5,621 nucleotides of DNA from an uncultured Bacteroidales bacterium (GTDB taxonomy: Bacteria; Bacteroidota; Bacteroidia; Bacteroidales; P3). The translations under genes and the position numbers were made by a program. Of the stretch, positions 1-5,585 are shown piece after piece. The first letter of the stretch is position 1. Each line of letters starts with the position of its first letter. The notes under the pieces are model-generated. The model saw only the letters and a program-made list of their open reading frames with translations. It made no database searches and had not been told where the DNA came from. The stretch covers positions 1 through 5,621 of the forward strand of contig CALEPD010000233.1 in NCBI GenBank assembly GCA_937910265.1. Direction: 5' to 3'.

Positions 1-153
1 GTCCAGGCCGGTTATGAGTACAACGGGGTTACTCTCACCATGGGTGTGGACTACGACGGCGGCTGGGCCGAGTACCTGGTTGTTCCTGCCGGCGTCTGTG
101 TTCCGCTGGGTGATGACATCCCGTTCGACCAGGCTTCCATCATTCCCGATGCC
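1..153 (+). CDS. Zinc-type medium-chain alcohol dehydrogenase, internal fragment (both ends missing)
   Basis: Reading frame 1 is open from the first base and encodes 51 residues that look like the catalytic (GroES-like) domain of zinc-dependent medium-chain dehydrogenases. The block GVDYDGGWAEYLVVP, then VPLGDDIPFDQASIIPDA, matches the family pattern of a Gly-Gly-(F/W)-A-E-Y strand followed by 'VPLP-x-(4-5)-F-x-QAA-I-P-DA', just before the Rossmann domain. Such enzymes oxidise alcohols or reduce aldehydes/ketones with NAD(P)H; the substrate cannot be told from this piece. The zinc ligands and cofactor-binding domain lie outside it. After residue 51 the frame continues to a stop at 211-213, but that stretch is antisense to the neighbouring nuclease gene and not dehydrogenase-like. 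GC is about 61%, against about 43% in the next 140 bases, so this piece probably comes from another genome. The family call is from recognition only, not a search. Confidence 0.75.
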
Positions 154-1172
154 GAGATGATTACACAAGGTTTGTGGCGTACATTCAGTGCTTTCGAAGC
201 ATCAATCGATTGAATGTATTGCAGTCGGTTGAATCCGAATGGGTCGGGGTCTGTTTGACAATATGCTGCGATTTCATCGTTGAAACATTCGGTATGCATT
301 TTCATGATGTGTGTGGCGTTGATGCTCAACGGACTGTCAACAAACACGTCAATGTCGGGCAATAACTTTTTGTGCTCCAGACGGTCCAAAGCGTAAATGA
401 TTTCCTGTGCGCGGCCAATGGCGAAACTTGGAATAATCAGTTTTCCCTTCTTCTTCGTGCATGTGTCGAGCACAGCCATCAATAATTCTTGTTCGGCAGT
501 GTCTAGGGCAGTGTGTAGCCTGTCTCCGTATGTCGATTCCATCAAAAGGTAATCCACCTGTGGGAAAGGTTCGGGGTCTTTCAGTATTCGTTTGTCATAG
601 CGCCCGATGTCGCCTGTGTATCCGAGTTTTATGGTGCGTCTGCCATCTTTTATCTTCAAATACACGCAACTGCTTCCCAATATATGGCCGGCATCGTAGA
701 ACGTGACGCTTACTTCATCCTCAATCCTGAATTCCTTGTGGTACGGGACACTGATGAAGCAATTCATACAGGCTTGTGCGTCCGCCAGAGTGTATATAGG
801 CTCAACGGGAGGCTCTCCATGAAGTTTGCGTTTTTTGTTAAAGGTCCTTACGTCAGACTCTTGTATGCGTCCAGCGTCGGCAAGCATGATCGAGCAGAGG
901 TCGCGTGTGGCCGGTGTGCACAGAATGGTACCGCTGAAGCCCAATTTGTAAATATAGGGTATCAGGCCGGAATGGTCTATGTGTGCATGAGAAAGTACAA
1001 TGTAATCAATTTCCTTCGGGTCGAACCCCAAATCTCTGTTCATGGCGTCGGTCTCAAGACCCTTGCCTTGGTACATGCCGCAGTCCAATAATATTTTTAG
1101 ACCTTTCTTTGTCGTAATCAGGTGCTTGCTGCCTGTTACTTCCTGTACGGCACCAAAAAACTGTAGTTTCAT
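51..1172 (-). CDS. Beta-CASP metallo-beta-lactamase RNA-processing exonuclease, 3' truncated
   Basis: This is a metallo-hydrolase of the bacterial beta-CASP family (CPSF73/TTHA0252-like), expected to cut RNA using two zinc ions in the cytoplasm. The start chosen is the ATG at 1172, giving MKLQFFGAVQEVTGSKHLI, the usual family N-terminus; an in-frame ATG 28 codons upstream adds only a Lys/Phe-rich tail and would span the promoter. Counting from that Met: HAHIDH at 62-67 (zinc motif), DAGHILGSS at 160-168 (His163), TGDIGR at 186-191 (Asp188), MESTYGD at 211-217 (beta-CASP motif A), IPSFAIGRAQE at 247-257 (motif B region), and SASGMMEA at 340-347 (start of motif C). Native sequence stops at residue 347 (base 132). 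The last 26 codons, to the stop at 51-53, are antisense to the dehydrogenase fragment. The rest of motif C and the final zinc-ligand region, roughly 100 residues by comparison with usual family length, are missing. It is transcribed away from pfkA. Confidence 0.9.
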   Translation of the reverse strand: MKLQFFGAVQEVTGSKHLITTKKGLKILLDCGMYQGKGLETDAMNRDLGFDPKEIDYIVLSHAHIDHSGLIPYIYKLGFSGTILCTPATRDLCSIMLADAGRIQESDVRTFNKKRKLHGEPPVEPIYTLADAQACMNCFISVPYHKEFRIEDEVSVTFYDAGHILGSSCVYLKIKDGRRTIKLGYTGDIGRYDKRILKDPEPFPQVDYLLMESTYGDRLHTALDTAEQELLMAVLDTCTKKKGKLIIPSFAIGRAQEIIYALDRLEHKKLLPDIDVFVDSPLSINATHIMKMHTECFNDEIAAYCQTDPDPFGFNRLQYIQSIDASKALNVRHKPCVIISASGMMEAWSNGMSSPSGTQTPAGTTRYSAQPPS

Positions 1173-1192
1173 AGTTTTATTGATTTTGAATG

Positions 1193-1200
1193 CAAAGATA
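1193..1200 (-). promoter_or_regulatory. Putative Bacteroidota -7 box for the beta-CASP gene
   Basis: The minus strand reads TATCTTTG, a perfect match to the Bacteroidota sigma-ABfr -7 consensus TAnnTTTG, 20 bp upstream of the ATG at 1172. It implies a very short leader (around 10-15 nt). No TTG -33 element lies at the usual 19-21 bp spacing. The nearest TTTG on this strand (1231-1234) is 30 bp away, with an A9/T9 inverted repeat in between. Confidence 0.55.
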
Positions 1201-1230
1201 CAAAAAAAAAGGCTAATCTGTTTTTTTTTG
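1201..1230. repeat. A9/T9 inverted repeat in the divergent promoter region
   Basis: CAAAAAAAAA (1201-1210) and TTTTTTTTTG (1221-1230) are perfect 10-bp inverted arms around a 10-base centre. The repeat sits between the two divergent -7 boxes, directly upstream of the beta-CASP -7 box. Homopolymer tracts like these bend or stiffen DNA and can act as upstream promoter sequence; no role is shown here. Confidence 0.6.
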
Positions 1231-1249
1231 CAAACTTTTGATTTCACTC

Positions 1250-1280
1250 TTGTCAATTTTCTTTTTTTTATGTAACTTTG
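1250..1280 (+). promoter_or_regulatory. Bacteroidota-type promoter for pfkA (-33 TTG, -7 TAACTTTG)
   Basis: TTG at 1250-1252 is followed, after exactly 20 bp, by TAACTTTG at 1273-1280. This fits the Bacteroidota housekeeping promoter (TTG, 19-21 bp, TAnnTTTG). Transcription would start near 1286, leaving a leader of about 55 nt before the pfkA ATG at 1342. The leader is AT-rich, with no clear Shine-Dalgarno, as is usual in this phylum. It probably drives pfkA and purH, and perhaps mreB. Confidence 0.75.
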
Positions 1281-1341
1281 TCAGTCACTCTGATGATGAT
1301 TGGAGTGATGTATATTATTGAATTTTAATTAAAAAAGTATT

Positions 1342-2442
1342 ATGGCGCTTAAGAGGGTAATGGTGTTGACTGGCGGTGGCGATTGTCCGGGTCTGAATGC
1401 GGTGATTCGGGGTATCGTCAAAAGGGCTTCTCAGGAGAAAGACTGGGAGGTTGTAGGTTGCATCGAATCGTTCAATGGCGTTTTGAGAGAGCCGACCGAG
1501 GTGGTTGTACTCGATGAGAAAAGTGTTGAAGGATTGCAGATTCAAGGAGGCACTATTTTGGGCACCACCAACAAAGGCGGCCCGTTTTCATGGCCTGTGA
1601 AAAATCCCGACGGAACTTGGACTACCGTCGATCGCAGCGATGAAATGATTCGCAAATTGGCCTATATGGGAGTCGATGCCGTAATCAATATCGGTGGTGA
1701 TGGCTCTCAGCGCATTTCTTTGGGATTGTCCCGAAAGGGTCTGAATGTTGTTGGTGTACCCAAAACCATCGACAACGACTTGTCTATGACTGACTACACT
1801 TTCGGCTTTCAAACGGCCGTGCAGATTTGCACCGATGCAGTTGATAAATTGGTCACCACTGCAGCAAGTCACAACAGGGTGTTTATTATTGAGGTGATGG
1901 GACGCGATGCGGGCTGGATTGCATTGCACAGCGCTATTGCCGGTGGGGCTGATGTCTGCGTTATACCTGAAATCCCGTACAATATCGAAAAAATCAAAGA
2001 GAAAATCGAGCAGCGTTACAACAAACGTCGCGGCTACTGCATCATTGTGGTTGCCGAGGGCGCTAAGCCGCAAGGTGGCACTGTTACCGGAACAATCACT
2101 GGTGAAGTGGGTTACCAGCACCTCAAATTGGGCGGAGTCGGTGAACAATTGGCGGCCGAATTGAAATCGGCAGGCGTCGAACACGATATCCGCTGTACTA
2201 TTTTGGGCCATTTGCAACGTGGAGGCACTCCCATAGCTTTCGATAGAGTGCTGGCTTCCGAATTTGGCGTTCGTGCCATGGAATTGGTCCTTGAAGGCCA
2301 ATATGGCAAGATGGTGGCCTACCACCATCCCGATGTGGTCGGGGTGCCGCTGGAAGAGGCTGTCAAGGAAATGAATTGTGTCGATGTGCAGCATCGCTTG
2401 GTCCATACGGCCAAAGGTCTGGGCATCGCATTTGGTGATTGA
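1342..2442 (+). CDS. pfkA: 6-phosphofructokinase, group III-like, probably ATP-dependent
   Basis: Phosphorylates fructose 6-phosphate to fructose 1,6-bisphosphate, the committed step of glycolysis, in the cytoplasm. The 366-residue protein has the complete PFK signature set: GGGDCPGLNA at 11-20 (phosphate-donor loop), INIGGDGS at 115-122, VPKTIDND at 139-146 with the catalytic-base Asp144, VMGRDAGW at 185-192 (sugar phosphate site), PE at 209-210, and LGHLQRGGTP at 288-297. The overall pattern (GGDCPGLNAVIR, EVMGRxAGWIAL, VVAEGA) resembles the group III enzymes known from actinomycetes rather than the shorter E. coli PfkA type. The two donor-choosing sites are mixed. Gly121 in GGDGS is the ATP-type residue (PPi enzymes have Asp), whereas Lys141 in PKTIDND is the residue seen in PPi-dependent and group III enzymes. 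ATP is the likelier donor, but this is inference. The start has no strong ribosome site. purH follows after 21 bp, so the two are probably co-transcribed. Confidence 0.95.
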   Translation: MALKRVMVLTGGGDCPGLNAVIRGIVKRASQEKDWEVVGCIESFNGVLREPTEVVVLDEKSVEGLQIQGGTILGTTNKGGPFSWPVKNPDGTWTTVDRSDEMIRKLAYMGVDAVINIGGDGSQRISLGLSRKGLNVVGVPKTIDNDLSMTDYTFGFQTAVQICTDAVDKLVTTAASHNRVFIIEVMGRDAGWIALHSAIAGGADVCVIPEIPYNIEKIKEKIEQRYNKRRGYCIIVVAEGAKPQGGTVTGTITGEVGYQHLKLGGVGEQLAAELKSAGVEHDIRCTILGHLQRGGTPIAFDRVLASEFGVRAMELVLEGQYGKMVAYHHPDVVGVPLEEAVKEMNCVDVQHRLVHTAKGLGIAFGD

Positions 2443-2463
2443 TGATAAATTAACAATAAATAT

Positions 2464-3990
2464 ATGGAACTAAAGAAAATTAAATCCGCTCTTATTTCGG
2501 TTTATTACAAAGATGGTTTGGAAGACATTGTAAAGGCATTGGACAGCAATGGCGTTACGATTTATTCAACGGGCGGTACTTTTAAGTTTATCAAAGATTT
2601 GGGTATTGAACCCGTTACAGTTGAGTCTCTTACTGGTTATCCCTCTATTTTGGGCGGCCGTGTTAAAACCCTTCATCCTAAGGTCTTTGGCGGTATTTTG
2701 AGCCGTCGTGATATGTATAGCGACGGAGAGCAGTTGGCTGAGTACGAAATTCCCGAAATCGACCTTGTCATTGTTGATTTGTATCCTTTCGAACAAACTG
2801 TTGCAAGTGGTGCGGCCGAGCAGGATATCATCGAAAAGATTGACATCGGAGGAATCTCTTTGATTCGTGCGGCTGCCAAGAATTTTAAAGATGTGGTGAT
2901 TGTACCCGCTGTCGAGCATTATGCCGAATTCTTGCAGATGTACAATGAAAACGGTGGAGCGACATCACTCAATCAACGTCGTCGTTTTGCAGGCTATGCT
3001 TTCAATGTAAGCTCCCATTACGATACAGCCATCTTCAATTATTTCAACCAAACCGAGCAAATCCCTGCATTCAAATGCAGCCAGCGCTCCGGAAAGGTTC
3101 TCCGCTATGGCGAAAATCCTCATCAGCAGGGCGTATATTACGGCAATCTCGAAGGCTGTTTCTCCCAGCTTAACGGCAAGGAAATCTCTTACAACAATTT
3201 GGGCGATATTGATGCCGCATGTAATTTGATCGACGATTACGAGGCAACTACCTTTGCCATACTTAAGCACAACAACGCCTGTGGTTTGGCTTGTCGCGAA
3301 AATCTTCTCGATGCGTGGACCGCAGCATTGGCTGGCGACCCGGTCAGCGCTTTCGGCGGTGTTTTGATTACCAATCGACCCATCACGAAAGATGTGGCAG
3401 AAGAAATGAATAAGATTTTCTTCGAAGTTTGTATTGCACCCGATTACGATCAGGATGCTTTAACTATCCTGAAGTCTAAGAAGAATCGCATTATTCTGAA
3501 ACGTAACGATTTTGTTAAGCATGCCAAAACTTTCAGAAGCGTGCTCGACGGTGTGCTCGTTCAAGATGCTGATACAGTTGTCCCCACTGCTGAGGAAATG
3601 AAGAAAAGTGTTACCTCTACACCAATCACCGACCAGCAGGCTGCCGACTTGGCTTTTGCAACAATACTTGTTAAGCATACCAAAAGCAACGCCATCGTAT
3701 TGGCTAAGGATGGTCAGCTCTGTGCAAGCGGTACAGGTCAGACTTCCCGCGTCGATGCTTTGCGTCAGGCTATTGCGAAAGCCCAAAGCTTTGGCTTCGA
3801 TTTGAATGGAGCAGTAATGGCAAGCGATGCTTTCTTCCCTTTCCCCGATTGTGTTGAAATCGCTCACCAAGCAGGCATTGTGGCTGTGGCTCACCCGGGT
3901 GGCTCTATCCACGACCAAGACTCAATCGATTATTGCGAGAACAACAACATGGGCATGGCCATCACAGGTTTCCGCCATTTTAAACATTAA
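2464..3990 (+). CDS. purH: Bifunctional AICAR transformylase / IMP cyclohydrolase PurH
   Basis: Catalyses the last two steps of de novo purine synthesis: AICAR is formylated with 10-formyl-tetrahydrofolate to FAICAR, which is then closed to IMP. At 508 residues it is full length for the family. Residues 1 to about 195 are the IMP cyclohydrolase domain (MGS-like fold), with STGGT at 35-39, GGRVKTLHPKVFGGIL at 64-79 (Lys68), VDLYPF at 104-109 (Tyr107) and IDIGGISLIRAAAKN at 126-140 (Lys139). The rest is the transformylase domain: LRYGENPHQ at 213-221, ISYNNLGDIDAA at 241-252, LKHNNACG at 267-274 (the catalytic Lys-His pair, 268-269), DPVSAFGG at 292-299, GQTSRVDA at 425-432, SDAFFPFPD at 454-462 and HPGGSIHDQDSIDYC at 477-491. 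All catalytic motifs are present, so it should be active. It lies 21 bp after pfkA and 83 bp before mreB. A purH-mreB pairing is common in Bacteroidota genomes, from general knowledge. Confidence 0.97.
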   Translation: MELKKIKSALISVYYKDGLEDIVKALDSNGVTIYSTGGTFKFIKDLGIEPVTVESLTGYPSILGGRVKTLHPKVFGGILSRRDMYSDGEQLAEYEIPEIDLVIVDLYPFEQTVASGAAEQDIIEKIDIGGISLIRAAAKNFKDVVIVPAVEHYAEFLQMYNENGGATSLNQRRRFAGYAFNVSSHYDTAIFNYFNQTEQIPAFKCSQRSGKVLRYGENPHQQGVYYGNLEGCFSQLNGKEISYNNLGDIDAACNLIDDYEATTFAILKHNNACGLACRENLLDAWTAALAGDPVSAFGGVLITNRPITKDVAEEMNKIFFEVCIAPDYDQDALTILKSKKNRIILKRNDFVKHAKTFRSVLDGVLVQDADTVVPTAEEMKKSVTSTPITDQQAADLAFATILVKHTKSNAIVLAKDGQLCASGTGQTSRVDALRQAIAKAQSFGFDLNGAVMASDAFFPFPDCVEIAHQAGIVAVAHPGGSIHDQDSIDYCENNNMGMAITGFRHFKH

Positions 3991-4073
3991 TGTTTGTAAA
4001 TGTGTAACAAAATATCAGAGGTTTCGTATTAAAATAAGAAAGTTTTTAAGTTATAATTAGGAAAGAGAGATTT

Positions 4074-5099
4074 ATGGGTCTATTTTCGTTTTTTAATAAA
4101 GAAGTGGCTATGGACTTGGGTACAGCCAACTCCATCGTCATTTACAATGACCAAGTGGTTATCGACGAGCCGTCCATCGTGGCAGTCGATAAAGTAAGCA
4201 ATAAGATTATTGCTGTGGGCAAACGTGCCCGTCTGATGTCGGAGAAGACTAATGTCAAGAATATCGAAACCATTCGCCCTCTGCGTGGAGGTGTTATAGC
4301 CGATTTCGAGATGGCTCAGCATCTTATCCGTGAGTTGATCGGCATGACAAGCGTAAGCCGCTCTTTTATGCCGCCGTCACTCCGTATGGTTATTTGCATC
4401 CCTTCCGGTATTACAAATGTCGAAGAGCGTGCTGTCCGTGAAAGTGCCGAACAAGCAGGTGCCAAGGAAATACGCATGATTCATGAGCCTATGGCTGCGG
4501 CAATCGGTATTGGTATAGATGTGCTTGAACCCGAAGGCCACATGGTTGTCGATATCGGAGGCGGTACTGCCGAAATCGCAGTCATCTCGTTGGGCGGTAT
4601 TGTATGCAACAACTCCATCCGTGTAGCCGGTGACGAGTTTAATGAGAATATTGTGGAATATATGAAGAAACACCACAATATGATTATTGGTAACCGTACT
4701 GCCGAGCGTGTTAAGATTGAAGTGGGTGCAGCTGTTTCTGAATTGGAAAACCCACCAGAGGATTTTGCAACCCTGGGTCGCGATATGTTGACAGGTCTCC
4801 CCAAAGAGATTTCCGTTAGTTACAAGGAGATTTCCCATGCTCTCGATAAATCAATTGCCCGCATCGAACAGGCCATTCTCGATACACTTGCAGCCACACC
4901 TCCCGAATTGGCTGCCGATATCTACCGTACTGGTATTTATCTTGCAGGTGGTGGTTCGTTGCTCCGTGGTCTCGATCAGCGTATTTCATCGAAAACCAAA
5001 CTGCAGGTGCACATCGCCGACGACCCATTGCGCGCAGTGGCCCGCGGTACTGGCATCGCCCTTAAAAACTTCAACCGATTCTCTTTCCTTATCAAGTAG
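4074..5099 (+). CDS. mreB: Rod shape-determining actin homologue MreB
   Basis: Bacterial actin that polymerises under the inner membrane with ATP and guides the elongation machinery for side-wall peptidoglycan synthesis. The 341 residues match the usual MreB length. The hydrophobic N-terminus MGLFSFF is a plausible membrane anchor. Actin-fold motifs run in order: MDLGTANS at 13-20 (phosphate 1), IPSGIT at 109-114, HEPMAAAIG at 137-145 (connect region, Glu138), VVDIGGGTAEIAVISLGG at 158-175 (phosphate 2) and LAGGGSLLRGLD at 290-301 (adenosine site). The start is supported by the N-terminal match and by a purine-rich AGGAAAGAGA at 4059-4068. No clear promoter is visible in the 83-bp gap after purH, so it may be read through from the pfkA-purH transcript. 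The expected mreC partner does not follow; instead there is a strong hairpin and an IS3 remnant. Confidence 0.97.
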   Translation: MGLFSFFNKEVAMDLGTANSIVIYNDQVVIDEPSIVAVDKVSNKIIAVGKRARLMSEKTNVKNIETIRPLRGGVIADFEMAQHLIRELIGMTSVSRSFMPPSLRMVICIPSGITNVEERAVRESAEQAGAKEIRMIHEPMAAAIGIGIDVLEPEGHMVVDIGGGTAEIAVISLGGIVCNNSIRVAGDEFNENIVEYMKKHHNMIIGNRTAERVKIEVGAAVSELENPPEDFATLGRDMLTGLPKEISVSYKEISHALDKSIARIEQAILDTLAATPPELAADIYRTGIYLAGGGSLLRGLDQRISSKTKLQVHIADDPLRAVARGTGIALKNFNRFSFLIK

Positions 5100-5132
5100 C
5101 CTTAGCTATTCCGAAATCTATAGACAACCTCT

Positions 5133-5179
5133 ATATACAACAATGGCTGGATTGAATAGATCCAGCCATTGTTGTATAT
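5133..5179 (+). terminator. Strong hairpin, probable transcription terminator after mreB
   Basis: Bases 5133-5152 and 5160-5179 are perfect 20-bp inverted arms (core ACAATGGCTGGA / TCCAGCCATTGT) around a 7-base loop, beginning 34 bp after the mreB stop. The 3' side (GTTTCACATTT) is only weakly T-rich. It is therefore not a textbook intrinsic terminator, although the stem is long enough to end transcription or protect the mRNA 3' end. It may act in both directions. Confidence 0.65.
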
Positions 5180-5189
5180 GTTTCACATT

Positions 5190-5214
5190 TATAATACTCC
5201 CCATAATTCAGACA
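5190..5214 (+). repeat. Degenerate left terminal repeat of the IS3-like remnant
   Basis: CTCCCCATAATTCAGACA (5197-5214) matches CTCCCCAAAAATCGGACA (5573-5590) at 15 of 18 positions, compared by eye. The preceding seven bases (5190-5196) are diverged from the TGTGGCC seen in the downstream copies, mostly by transitions. It lies about 55 bp upstream of the orfA start, a normal distance for an IS3 left end. Confidence 0.5.
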
Positions 5215-5269
5215 AAAAATAATAAGTAATAAAAAATAAGTTGTAAATTAGCTACAAAAACAAAACAAT

Positions 5270-5519
5270 ATGGGAAGATTATCAAAATACGATTCAGCCT
5301 TCAAAGCCAAAGTAGCAATGGAAGCAATGAAAGAAAGAGAAAGTTTATCAGAATTAGCAAAACGCATTTCAAGCCTTTGAAAATCCAGCAGATAATAAGA
5401 GAGAATTAAAGAAAATCAAAGCAGAAAACGAGAGATTACTCCGAAAAGTCGGACAAATGACAATAGATTGTGATTTTTTTGCCAAAGCCTGCGAGGAAGC
5501 TGGACTGAAAGTGAGATAA
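5270..5519 (+). pseudogene. IS3-family transposase OrfA with an internal deletion and frameshift
   Basis: OrfA of IS3-family elements is the helix-turn-helix and leucine-zipper subunit that binds the IS ends. From the ATG at 5270 the frame gives MGRLSKYDSAFKAKVAMEAM, then KERESLSELAKR, the typical first half of the HTH domain, then hits a stop at 5378-5380. A different frame (starting by about 5364) continues with AFQAFENPADNKRELKKIKA, then ENERLLRKVGQMTIDCDFFAKACEEAGLKVR, to a stop at 5517-5519; this is the usual leucine-zipper C-terminal half. The joint near 5360-5366 lacks the expected second HTH helix (the 'V-H-x-x-x-I-x-x-W' segment). This suggests a deletion of roughly 60-70 bp that also shifts the frame, so the protein is not functional. 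No orfB overlaps its end. Confidence 0.8.
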
Positions 5520-5531
5520 TAGAATTAGAAA

Positions 5532-5550
5532 TGTGGCCCTCCCCAAAAAT
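5532..5550 (+). repeat. 19-bp IS-end-like direct repeat, copy 1
   Basis: Bases 5532-5550 (TGTGGCCCTCCCCAAAAAT) are identical to 5567-5585. The copy starts 13 bp after the orfA remnant's stop codon and is followed by GTAAACATCCCCTTTTT rather than the CGGACAGG found after copy 2. It lies in the same orientation as copy 2, so the two are not an inverted terminal pair. Confidence 0.8.
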
Positions 5551-5566
5551 GTAAACATCCCCTTTT

Positions 5567-5585
5567 TGTGGCCCTCCCCAAAAAT
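5567..5585 (+). repeat. 19-bp IS-end-like direct repeat, copy 2, possible start of a second IS3 copy
   Basis: An exact copy of 5532-5550, starting 35 bp after it. It continues as CGGACAGGATAAAAGTGGAC, with two GGACA units, like an IS3-family left end. The sequence then becomes AT-rich to the window edge, as expected for the leader before an orfA, so a second same-orientation element may begin here. Confidence 0.7.

Noticed and set aside
1173..1256. 28-codon N-terminal extension of the beta-CASP gene from an upstream ATG
   Set aside because: The extension would cover the -7 box and A/T tracts and reads as low-complexity Lys/Phe sequence. The family N-terminus begins at the ATG at 1172.
1286..1341. 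Possible riboswitch or leader regulation of pfkA
   Set aside because: The predicted leader is only about 55 nt, AT-rich and without a stable stem or a known riboswitch core.
1588..2406. Long minus-strand open frame (272 codons) opposite pfkA
   Set aside because: It is entirely antisense to a clearly intact PFK gene, shows no recognisable domain, and has no promoter or ribosome site. It reflects the codon pattern of the real gene.
3991..4073. Dedicated mreB promoter in the purH-mreB gap
   Set aside because: No TAnnTTTG box at correct spacing from a TTG was found. The closest candidates (TATCAGAG at 4013, TAAGTTAT at 4047) each have two mismatches in the TTTG part.
5360..5385. Programmed ribosomal frameshift within the IS3 orfA
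   Set aside because: IS3-family programmed frameshifting occurs where orfA overlaps orfB, not inside the HTH. Here coding sequence is missing and there is no slippery heptamer such as A6G at the joint, so a deletion explains it better.
5532..5585. CRISPR-like repeat-spacer-repeat
   Set aside because: There are only two copies, 19 bp long and separated by 16 bp, next to transposase remnants and with no cas genes. The sequence has the form of an IS end.
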